From the NCBI RefSeq assembly GCF_003544935.1, contig NZ_CP032098.1:620001-684000 (forward strand): a stretch of 64,000 nucleotides of DNA. Direction: 5' to 3'. The position numbers were made by a program, and so were the translations under genes. Under the pieces are notes generated by a model, which was not told where the DNA came from, made no database searches, and saw only the letters and a program-made list of their open reading frames with translations. Position 1 is the stretch's first letter. Every line of letters begins with the position of its first letter. Shown in pieces: positions 19,714 to 27,197 of this stretch. This stretch comes from Malaciobacter molluscorum LMG 25693 (GTDB lineage: Bacteria; Campylobacterota; Campylobacteria; Campylobacterales; Arcobacteraceae).

Positions 19714-21927
19714 TTATTTACTTGCTGCATAGACTTTTAGTTCTCTTACTTTTTCTAAGTCTTCTTCATCAATTACATTTTCTGCAAATAGTTTGATATT
19801 TAAAAGATGTGTTAATTCAACTAATGCTTCTACAAAACTTTGTTTTGAACTATCATTTTTGATATTTTTTGTATATTCTCGTGCTAATCTAATATAATCT
19901 AAATCTAAATCCTTTATATCATCAAGTGCTATAAATTTTGATTCAAATCTTTTTACAATTATTTTAGAGTCTAAACTATGTACAACATCTACAAAGTTTT
20001 TGAATTTTGTTATATTTTTTGTTACAGCATATGCTGTTAAAGAAAATACAATTTGTTGAGCAATATCTTTATTCTTTAATAAAGTCTCTTTTAACCATAC
20101 AATAAAATCTAAATTATCAATAGAATCAAAAGATAAATTTATAGAGATATTATGTTTGATATTTTGTTTTCTTATATCATCTATTATCTTTGAAATTACT
20201 GCTTTATCAAAATCTACGATTTTTTCATATTTTTCTGCAATTGATACAAATGTACCAATAGGAATAGGATTTTTTTCTAAATCAAAAGCTTTTGTAAATG
20301 CTTCTTGCATTACTACAATGCCTCTATTTGTACCATTTAAGACTTTTGCATCGCCAATATAATCAATTTCAAATTTTTGATTCCCAATAATATCAAAAAC
20401 TAAATCTCTCCATGCATTCATATCCCTTGCTAAATCATCATTATCTCTTATGTAAGCTTCATTCGGTCCAATAAGTTTAGCTTTTTCATAAGCTTCATTT
20501 GCAGCAAGTAGCATCTCTTGAGTTGTTCCTATTGGATTAAAAGGTGTTGCCCCAATATGAGCAATATCTTTTTTACCAAATTCTTGTGCTAATTCTTCAA
20601 AATTTTGTTTTATAAGTTTTGTCAAATTCTTAGCTTGTTCATAGTTTATTCCATCAGTTATTAAAGCAAATTCAGAACCATAAAATCTATATGCGCTTAA
20701 ATTAATATCTTTATCTTGTTTGCATTTTTCTAATACTTTTGCAAATTTTTTAATAAATTGATTTACTTCATCATTTGTATGAGTTTTTGCAAAAGCACTT
20801 AAATTATCAATTTTTATCGTAAATATAAAACCTCTTGATTTTGATATAAACATTTTTTTCATGTCTGTTTCAAAAGTTTGTTTTATATTTAAGCCCGTTA
20901 ATTCATCTTTTGATAATTTTTGAGTAAGTTTTTCTAAATTCTTGTTTAGTTTACTAATTACTGATTCTATTTTTGTTGACATATCATTCATAGAAATTGC
21001 AACATTTCTCATCTCTGTAGTATAAGGAAGTTTTTCTATTGTTTTAAAGTTCCCAATTGAGATACTTTGCGCAAGTTTTTCTATATTTTTTAAAGGTTTT
21101 AAAAGATATTGAACAAAAATAAATAGTAAAATCATAGATATTATAAATGCAATAAGTGAGTAAATTATCCCATTTTTTGCTTGTTCATATAATTTTGCAT
21201 AAGCATCCCCTGCATTTGCGCTAACATAAATAATTGCAGTAGTCTTCCATCCATCACTAATTTCACTTTTCATCTCTTTTAAATTAATAGAAATGGCATT
21301 TATAAACCATTGTGGAACATAATCAAATTTTTCTGCTCTTGTAACTTTTGCTAATGTTTTATTTAGTTTTATAATAGCATAAGTATCTATTGATTTAGTA
21401 TTTTTAGATGCAGTAAAGTTAATTTTGATACTTTTTTGCTCTAATTTTTTTGTAGGTGTAAATTTGTATTTTTTAGGTTCTTTTATTTTCATTTTAGATG
21501 AACTATTTGATTCTAAAGCTTCAAGTTCTTGCATTAATTCTAAATCATCATTATTACTCTCTATCTCTCCTAGATTTTTATCAACACTTAAATTAGAAAG
21601 TTTCCATGAACTATCAATTTGTCTATTTTGTTCAAATTGTATTAATTCTTTTTTAGTAATTGTAAAAACAGCATTTTCTAATCTAATTTCTTTATAAAAC
21701 CCTCTATTTGCAATAGCATTTATTATTGATTGGATTTCTGCATCATTTTTATTTTTCATAAGACCTTTTAAACTCATTCCTAATGATGTTGCAGTATCTT
21801 GTGCTTTTGTGCTAGCTTCTGTTTCCAAATACTCTTTCGTATTTTGAACACTAATTATAAAATTACCTGTAAAGATAATTAAAAAAATAAATGCAATTAT
21901 GATATATAATTGTTTTGATAAAGACAT
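19714..21927 (-). CDS. lapD: LapD-like c-di-GMP receptor with degenerate GGDEF and EAL domains
   Basis: A 737-residue inner-membrane protein. TM1 (about 5-27), a LapD/MoxY-type periplasmic domain including VPQWFINAI and SDGWKTTA, TM2 (about 250-270), a HAMP-like helix, then GGDEF and EAL-type domains. The GGDEF signature reads YGSEF and the EAL signature is absent (QEAF), so neither cyclase nor phosphodiesterase activity is expected. LapD is known to bind c-di-GMP through its dead EAL domain and hold the protease LapG in the periplasm. The LapG-like gene lies 10 nt upstream in the same operon, which supports the pairing. Several usual EAL ligand residues look changed, so c-di-GMP binding is not certain. 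Confidence 0.85.
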   Translation of the reverse strand: MSLSKQLYIIIAFIFLIIFTGNFIISVQNTKEYLETEASTKAQDTATSLGMSLKGLMKNKNDAEIQSIINAIANRGFYKEIRLENAVFTITKKELIQFEQNRQIDSSWKLSNLSVDKNLGEIESNNDDLELMQELEALESNSSSKMKIKEPKKYKFTPTKKLEQKSIKINFTASKNTKSIDTYAIIKLNKTLAKVTRAEKFDYVPQWFINAISINLKEMKSEISDGWKTTAIIYVSANAGDAYAKLYEQAKNGIIYSLIAFIISMILLFIFVQYLLKPLKNIEKLAQSISIGNFKTIEKLPYTTEMRNVAISMNDMSTKIESVISKLNKNLEKLTQKLSKDELTGLNIKQTFETDMKKMFISKSRGFIFTIKIDNLSAFAKTHTNDEVNQFIKKFAKVLEKCKQDKDINLSAYRFYGSEFALITDGINYEQAKNLTKLIKQNFEELAQEFGKKDIAHIGATPFNPIGTTQEMLLAANEAYEKAKLIGPNEAYIRDNDDLARDMNAWRDLVFDIIGNQKFEIDYIGDAKVLNGTNRGIVVMQEAFTKAFDLEKNPIPIGTFVSIAEKYEKIVDFDKAVISKIIDDIRKQNIKHNISINLSFDSIDNLDFIVWLKETLLKNKDIAQQIVFSLTAYAVTKNITKFKNFVDVVHSLDSKIIVKRFESKFIALDDIKDLDLDYIRLAREYTKNIKNDSSKQSFVEALVELTHLLNIKLFAENVIDEEDLEKVRELKVYAASK

Positions 21928-21937
21928 TTTTTTTCCT

Positions 21938-22579
21938 TTATATTCTAGTCATTAAATCTTTCCAAGATTTAAGATTATTTTCACCTACTCTTTGAGAACC
22001 TTTATTTTTAGCTCTCCATAAACCACCCGCATTGAAACTATAAATTGGTTTCAAATCAGGTCTTTTTGTTGCAAGTTTTAATTTCTTATTTACATTATCT
22101 AATACAATTGGAGTTGCATTTGGTTTATGATAATAAGTAAGAACCATATGTGCTTGTTCATATTTAGAATTTCTATTAAGAAGTTTAACATATACAATTC
22201 TTAATTTTTTATCTTCAATACCTAATTGTCTAAGAGTAAAATATTTTGCAATAGCATAATCTTCGCAATCTCCTGCTCCAGTTCCTAAAAACTCAAAAGG
22301 ACTTGCCCAATAATCAACTTTTCCCCAATGTGTAATGTCTCTTTCATATCTAATTTGATTAAAAAAATCATTTACCATTTTTAGTTTATATAAGATTTTT
22401 TTATTTTTTGCAGCTTCTATTAAATCATCCCACAAAAGTAATCTTTTAGCAGCTTCTTTACCATATTTTTGAGTAAATTCATCAAGTTTTTTTTGTGAAA
22501 AGTTTTTAGGAATTGTTGCGATAGAAATAGAAGTAAGTAGTGAAAAAGCTAGAACAACTGTGATAATTGTTTTTTTCAT
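21938..22579 (-). CDS. lapG: LapG-like periplasmic cysteine protease
   Basis: A 213-residue bacterial transglutaminase-like cysteine proteinase. Signal peptide MKKTIITVVLAFSLLTS. The catalytic triad is readable: Cys105 in GAGDCEDYA, His144 in EQAHMVL and Asp161 in IVLDN. LapG enzymes cut large adhesins near a TAAG/PAAG-type site and release them from the outer membrane when c-di-GMP is low. It is first in a two-gene operon with the LapD-like receptor, and convergent with the two-partner-secretion genes. No AAG-type cleavage site is found in the nearby exoprotein, so its substrate may be encoded elsewhere. Confidence 0.88.
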   Translation of the reverse strand: MKKTIITVVLAFSLLTSISIATIPKNFSQKKLDEFTQKYGKEAAKRLLLWDDLIEAAKNKKILYKLKMVNDFFNQIRYERDITHWGKVDYWASPFEFLGTGAGDCEDYAIAKYFTLRQLGIEDKKLRIVYVKLLNRNSKYEQAHMVLTYYHKPNATPIVLDNVNKKLKLATKRPDLKPIYSFNAGGLWRAKNKGSQRVGENNLKSWKDLMTRI

Positions 22580-22622
22580 TACCTTACCTCTATTTAGAAA
22601 TTAATAGATAGTATAAACGAAA

Positions 22623-23939
22623 TTATTTTAATAAGTTCTTAACACCATCCTCATCTATTAGATGACTATCATATTTTACTACGATAATATTTTCACTTTC
22701 ATTGATATACCATTCATCAATATGTGCAATATCATGTAGTTTTTGAGTATTATCTCTTTTATATTTATCCAAACTTAAATAAGCAGTTCTTCTTTTTGCT
22801 GGATTTGGCATAGTTATAATTAATATAATCCAAATTACACACACAATTGCAATTGCAATAACTAATTTAGAAAGAGATACATCTTCATAGAAAATACCAC
22901 CAATCAGTCCTCCGCAAAATGTACCTAAATAACCACAAGCATTAAAAATACCAAGCATCAAGCCTCTTTGATGAACTTTTGCAAATTTCGAAGCAAGTGA
23001 TTGCATAATTGGTTCATGCATATTAAATCCAGCAAAGAAAATCATAACTCCAATAACAAATGTAAAAGAGCTACTTGAATTACCAATAATCAAATATGAA
23101 ATGGCAAAGAAAGCAATACCAATTATAAGAATTTCTTTAAATTTTCCTTTTTTTTCTGCCATCACAGCAGCTGGTCCCATTGAAGCAACACCTAAAATCA
23201 TCGCAGGAAGATAAACTTTCCATAACTCTTTTATGTCCCAATTAAACTGATGAATTAGAACAATGGGAATAATCATAAATGCAAATGTCATTAAACCTTT
23301 TTGTAAAAAATTTGTAATATTCATCTTGATTAGATTTGAATTTGAAAAGATTTGTTTTAAATTTGCTTTTTTATTATATGTATGTGTAATACGTGGAGAT
23401 TCTGGAACTGCTTTAAATAAAATAATTATAGAACCTAATGCTAAAAACATTGTAATATAAAAAAGAGTAGAAACTCCACCTGCATAAGCACTAATTGTAG
23501 GACCTGCTAACATTGAAACTGCAAAACTTATAGCAATAGAACCACCCATTAATGCCATAGCTTTAGGTCTTTGTTCTTCTTTTACAATATCACTAATCAT
23601 TGCAGTAACTACTGCCCCAATTGCACCTGCACCTTGTAAAAATCGTCCAAACATTAAAGTATAAATATCATCTGAAATTGCACAAAAATATGAACCAATT
23701 GCAAATAATAAAAGACCTGTAACAATAGTACCTTTTCTACCCAACTTATCACTCATTATTCCAAAAGGAACTTGAAATAGCATTTGTGTAAGTGCATAAC
23801 CACCAACAACAATACCAACTACTTCATTTGTTGCTCCTTTTAAATTTAAGGCATAAGCAGATAATACCGGTAGAACTAAAAATAGACCTAAAAATCTTAA
23901 TGCTATAATTGAACTAAGAGGTATAACTGATTTCATCAT
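22623..23939 (-). CDS. MFS transporter (YajR-like)
   Basis: A 438-residue major facilitator with about 12 membrane helices. The conserved loop motif after TM2 reads GIMSDKLGRKGTI, and the TM5 antiporter-type region SIAISFAVSMLAGPTISA is present. A soluble C-terminal tail follows after residue 390, containing IAHIDEWYINES and ending in a short strand/helix unit. E. coli YajR has a similar arrangement with a small ferredoxin-like YAM domain; here the tail is shorter. Drug/proton antiport is likely, with substrate unknown. It is divergent from rdgB. Confidence 0.82.
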   Translation of the reverse strand: MMKSVIPLSSIIALRFLGLFLVLPVLSAYALNLKGATNEVVGIVVGGYALTQMLFQVPFGIMSDKLGRKGTIVTGLLLFAIGSYFCAISDDIYTLMFGRFLQGAGAIGAVVTAMISDIVKEEQRPKAMALMGGSIAISFAVSMLAGPTISAYAGGVSTLFYITMFLALGSIIILFKAVPESPRITHTYNKKANLKQIFSNSNLIKMNITNFLQKGLMTFAFMIIPIVLIHQFNWDIKELWKVYLPAMILGVASMGPAAVMAEKKGKFKEILIIGIAFFAISYLIIGNSSSSFTFVIGVMIFFAGFNMHEPIMQSLASKFAKVHQRGLMLGIFNACGYLGTFCGGLIGGIFYEDVSLSKLVIAIAIVCVIWIILIITMPNPAKRRTAYLSLDKYKRDNTQKLHDIAHIDEWYINESENIIVVKYDSHLIDEDGVKNLLK

Positions 23940-24077
23940 ATATAGTATCCTAATATTTTTTGTATTTTAAAATAGGCGTTGATTATATAATTATAAAGTT
24001 AATAAGTTGTTAAAACCTTTTTCAAGGCTATTTTGTTTAAGTTTAGATATAAAAGCATAAATTTTTTATAAATTTAT

Positions 24078-24083
24078 TATAAT
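24078..24083 (+). promoter_or_regulatory. Likely -10 element for rdgB
   Basis: TATAAT 29 nt before the rdgB start, in the divergent region between rdgB and the MFS gene. Confidence 0.45.
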
Positions 24084-24112
24084 ATGAAAAAATGAAGTTT
24101 TAAAGGAATCTA

Positions 24113-24703
24113 ATGAAAATTGTTTTAGCAACAGGAAATAAAGGAAAATTAAAAGAGTTTGAAACACTGCTTCCTAATCATGAAATTGTAGCTTTTAAAG
24201 ATTTATTAGGTGATATTGAAGTAGTAGAGGATAAAGATTCTTTTAAAGAAAATGCAATAAAAAAAGCAAAAGAGATTTATGATTTATTAAAAGATGAAAA
24301 TGCTATCGTAATATCAGATGATAGCGGAATAACAGTACCAGCCATAAATAATGAACCAGGTATTTATTCAGCTAGATATTCAGGAACTAATGCAACTGAT
24401 GAAAAAAATAATGAAAAATTAATCTCTAAATTAAATGAAAGAAATCTGACTGAAACGCCAGCTTATTATACAGCTTGTATAGCAATTGTATATAAAGGTG
24501 AAGTTTATACAGTACATGGATGGATGCATGGTAAAGTATTAAATAAAACTTTAGGTGATGGTGGTTTTGGATATGACACAATGTTTGTTCCAAATGGCTA
24601 TGATAAAACGTTAGGCGAGTTACCTTATGAAGTTAAAAAAGCATTTTCTCATAGAACAAAAGCTTTAAATCTTGCATTAAAAGTTTTAGAGGTTATTTTA
24701 TAA
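24113..24703 (+). CDS. rdgB: XTP/dITP pyrophosphatase (RdgB/HAM1 family)
   Basis: A 196-residue enzyme that hydrolyses non-canonical purine triphosphates (XTP, dITP) to the monophosphate and keeps them out of DNA. Signatures: ATGNKGKLKEF at the N-terminus for nucleotide binding, SDDSGI near residue 68 for metal/catalysis, GIYSARYSG, GDGGFGYDTMF and the base-contact motif SHRTKAL near the C-terminus. Length is normal. AAAGGAA ribosome site 6 nt before ATG. Its 3' end overlaps the convergent pseudopilin-like gene by 11 nt. Confidence 0.95.
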   Translation: MKIVLATGNKGKLKEFETLLPNHEIVAFKDLLGDIEVVEDKDSFKENAIKKAKEIYDLLKDENAIVISDDSGITVPAINNEPGIYSARYSGTNATDEKNNEKLISKLNERNLTETPAYYTACIAIVYKGEVYTVHGWMHGKVLNKTLGDGGFGYDTMFVPNGYDKTLGELPYEVKKAFSHRTKALNLALKVLEVIL

Positions 24704-25019
24704 GGGTTCTTTGAACTCTTATATTATAATCTTTTGATTTTACACTCATGATAATTTTTGTATTCTTTTCATCTTTTTTTACTTTTGCAATAATGTCAAA
24801 TCTATTACTTTCTATTTTTATTTCATCATTGTTTTTAAGGTTTTTAATTGAGTTTATATACTCTTGTAAAAAATTAAGATGATTATTTGCTTGAATATAT
24901 AAATATTGATTTATTGTATTTTGATTATTTATAGCCCTTGATTGAAAAATATTTATTGAAACAAGAGATAATATAGTAACTATAAGTATTGTAAAAAGTA
25001 AACTAAATGCTTTTTTCAT
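24693..25019 (-). CDS. Pseudopilin-like protein
   Basis: A 108-residue protein that begins MKKAFSLLFTILIVTILSL: two lysines, then A-F-S-L-L and a hydrophobic helix, the layout of a type IV prepilin/pseudopilin N-terminus, although the usual glycine at -1 is alanine and Glu5 is not present. The rest is a charged domain with a KIIMSVKSKDYNIRVQR strand pair. It overlaps the next pseudopilin-like gene by 4 nt. Probably a minor pilin-like component of a secretion or competence pilus. Confidence 0.6.
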   Translation of the reverse strand: MKKAFSLLFTILIVTILSLVSINIFQSRAINNQNTINQYLYIQANNHLNFLQEYINSIKNLKNNDEIKIESNRFDIIAKVKKDEKNTKIIMSVKSKDYNIRVQRTLIK

Positions 25020-25369
25020 CTTTTTATTACCCAGTTTATATCAAAACTATCTTTGTATTTGAAACTAATATTTGTAAATTTAGAGTTTATTGAAATTTTA
25101 TAATCTTTTACATCATCTAAAAATAAATCTTTATCAATAAAAAGTTGATTGTTTTTATATTTTAATTTATTTAAATAGATTTTGTTTTTTTGAAGTATGA
25201 TTTTTGAACTTAACAAATCAAGTTTATATATTGCTAATCTTTGATCATTTTTCGAAATAGAGTAAATATCTTTTATAGAAATAAAACTATTTATGATTAT
25301 TATTGAAGTAACAACAATAACAATAAGTAGTTCAAAAGTTATAAATGATTTTTTATTTGTAAAGTTCAT
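25016..25369 (-). CDS. Pseudopilin-like protein with type IV N-terminus
   Basis: A 117-residue protein starting MNFTNKKSFITFELLIVIVV: positively charged leader, then F-I-T-F-E-L-L-I-V-I, where the Glu matches Glu5 of prepilins and the helix forms the pilin spine. The usual Gly before the cleaved bond is Ser here. The remainder is a small soluble domain. It lies between two other pilin-like genes, overlapping 4 nt with one and 17 nt with the other, so the three form a compact set. Confidence 0.68.
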   Translation of the reverse strand: MNFTNKKSFITFELLIVIVVTSIIIINSFISIKDIYSISKNDQRLAIYKLDLLSSKIILQKNKIYLNKLKYKNNQLFIDKDLFLDDVKDYKISINSKFTNISFKYKDSFDINWVIKR

Positions 25370-25664
25370 ATTTATATAGCTTTATTCCATTTTTATCATA
25401 ATATATCTTTTTTACATCTATTCTATTTTTTATTTCATTTTTTATTATTGTGATATTTTGTTTTTTTGTTTTAAAGTTTGAATAATCTTCTTTTGCAAAA
25501 CTATTCTCCAATGAATTTAATAAAATAAACTTATTATTTAGGTTATTGTGAAAACTAAGAGAATAAATCAAAGTTATCACAATAGCTAAAACTGTTAGAC
25601 TAATAATTGTCTCAAAAATAGTAAAAGCTTTTTTATTTGCTACCAAGTTCTTCTGCTTTTTCAT
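25353..25664 (-). CDS. Pseudopilin-like protein with type IV N-terminus
   Basis: A 103-residue protein beginning MKKQKNLVANKKAFTIFETI and continuing with SLTVLAIVITLIYSL. The KKA-FTIFE core matches a prepilin peptidase site (A in place of G at -1) with Glu at +5. The soluble part is short and lysine-rich. The gene starts inside the 3' end of proC (32-nt overlap), so its expression probably depends on proC transcription. No pilus ATPase or secretin gene is in the window. Confidence 0.68.
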   Translation of the reverse strand: MKKQKNLVANKKAFTIFETIISLTVLAIVITLIYSLSFHNNLNNKFILLNSLENSFAKEDYSNFKTKKQNITIIKNEIKNRIDVKKIYYDKNGIKLYKYELYK

Positions 25665-26397
25665 AAGCTGCTTGTATTGCTTTTATCATACTATTTCTTA
25701 CATTTCCTTCTTCAATTGCTCCAACACCTGCTGCTGTTGTTCCACCTGGACTCATTACAGAGTCTTTTAAAATAGCTGGATGTGTTTTTGCTAATAGTGC
25801 TGATGTTCCAACAAAAAGTCCATGAACTAATTCTGTTGAAATATGTCTTTCTAGTCCTGCCTTTACTGCTCCATCTGCAATTGCTTCAGCTATTATTGCT
25901 AAATAGGCTGGACCGCATCCTGCAATAGCAGTTGCAATATCTAACTGTTTTTCAGTATTAACCCAAACAGTTTTTCCTATAGCATTAAATATTTCAAGTG
26001 CACTCATTTTTGCTTCATTATCCCCTGTAATTGTAGTCATTGACATAGATACGGATGCTGCTACATTTGGCATAGTTCTAATATAATATTTTGCAGAGAT
26101 TTGTTTTTTTAATGATTCTAGTTTTGTTCCTGCAAGAATTGAATATAAAGTATTTGCTTTCCCTGTCAGCCTTACAGCAACACTTTGTAAAGCATAAGGT
26201 TTTACGCAAAATAGTATATTCTTGTCTGTTATATCTTCTTGATCATCGATTATTTTAATTGAAACTTCTGGTATTTTTTCTTTTACTTGTCTTAATTTAT
26301 CTATATCTCTTCCTATCATTTCAACTTCATAATTCTTAACTAAACCTTTTGCTAAAGATTGAGCCATGATTCCATTACCTATTAAAGTTAATTTCAT
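25633..26397 (-). CDS. proC: Pyrroline-5-carboxylate reductase
   Basis: A 254-residue enzyme for the last step of proline synthesis, reducing pyrroline-5-carboxylate with NAD(P)H. The N-terminal Rossmann motif is IGNGIMAQSL. The substrate-binding signature is SVMSPGGTTAAGVGAIEEG near residue 220, and RTMPNVAASV and AGCGPAYLAIIAEA are conserved ProC stretches. Length is slightly below the usual 265-280. First gene of a minus-strand operon with the three pseudopilin-like genes. Confidence 0.95.
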   Translation of the reverse strand: MKLTLIGNGIMAQSLAKGLVKNYEVEMIGRDIDKLRQVKEKIPEVSIKIIDDQEDITDKNILFCVKPYALQSVAVRLTGKANTLYSILAGTKLESLKKQISAKYYIRTMPNVAASVSMSMTTITGDNEAKMSALEIFNAIGKTVWVNTEKQLDIATAIAGCGPAYLAIIAEAIADGAVKAGLERHISTELVHGLFVGTSALLAKTHPAILKDSVMSPGGTTAAGVGAIEEGNVRNSMIKAIQAAYEKAEELGSK

Positions 26398-26502
26398 TAG
26401 ATACCCTTTTTTTGATTTTCAATAGTATATCAAATAAAAATTTTTATTTCATATAAGCAATGATTAGATAAAATACTATTTTTATGAAAAAGGATACTAA
26501 AC

Positions 26503-27162
26503 ATGATTAGAAACTTAAACTTCAAAAATCTGTTGATGGTTTGTTCAGCAGGCTTTATTTTAGCTTCTTGTTCTTCTAAAAGTAATCAAATAGAAGAATA
26601 CGACAGACCAGCACTTTATTGGTATAATAAAATGACTAAACAGATTGCAGATTATGATTTGGAAGCAGCAGATGATACTTTTACATCTTTAGAGAGTGAA
26701 CATAGGAATTCACCTTTATTACCAACATCATTAATTATTTTGGCAAATGCACATATGGATGAAGAAGAGTATGCTTTGGCAAATTTCTACTTAGATGAAT
26801 ATATAAAAAAATATACATTAAGCAAAGAGATTGATTATGTAAGATATTTAAAAATAAAAGCAAATTTTAAAGGTTTTTCTTATCAATTAAGAGATCAACA
26901 ATTAATTGATGATACAATTAAAGAGATACAAGTTTTTAAACAAAGCTATCCTAGCTCAAAATATATGCCATTAGTTGATACTATGGATTCAAGATTACAT
27001 ATGGCAAAAGCAAACTTAAATTTAAACATTGCAAATTTATATAAAAGAATTGATAAGCCAAAAGCTGCAAAAATATATTCGCAAAAAGCAGCTGATGCTT
27101 GGAGTAATACAGATGATATAGCTGAGGTAGAAGTACCTTTTTATAGATCTGTTTTTGAGTAA
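26503..27162 (+). CDS. bamD: Outer-membrane assembly lipoprotein BamD
   Basis: A 219-residue lipoprotein with lipobox ILASC (Cys23) and TPR-type helical repeats: PALYWYNKMTKQIADYDLEAA, then a repeat with YALANFYLDEYIKKY, and a third around KQSYPSSKYMPLVD. This is the standard BamD pattern (outer membrane protein folding, partner of BamA). Ribosome site AAAGGA 9 nt before ATG. Followed after 35 nt by lon. Confidence 0.9.
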   Translation: MIRNLNFKNLLMVCSAGFILASCSSKSNQIEEYDRPALYWYNKMTKQIADYDLEAADDTFTSLESEHRNSPLLPTSLIILANAHMDEEEYALANFYLDEYIKKYTLSKEIDYVRYLKIKANFKGFSYQLRDQQLIDDTIKEIQVFKQSYPSSKYMPLVDTMDSRLHMAKANLNLNIANLYKRIDKPKAAKIYSQKAADAWSNTDDIAEVEVPFYRSVFE

Positions 27163-27197
27163 AAATTAAATAATAAAAAAGGGAGGAGCAATTTTTA

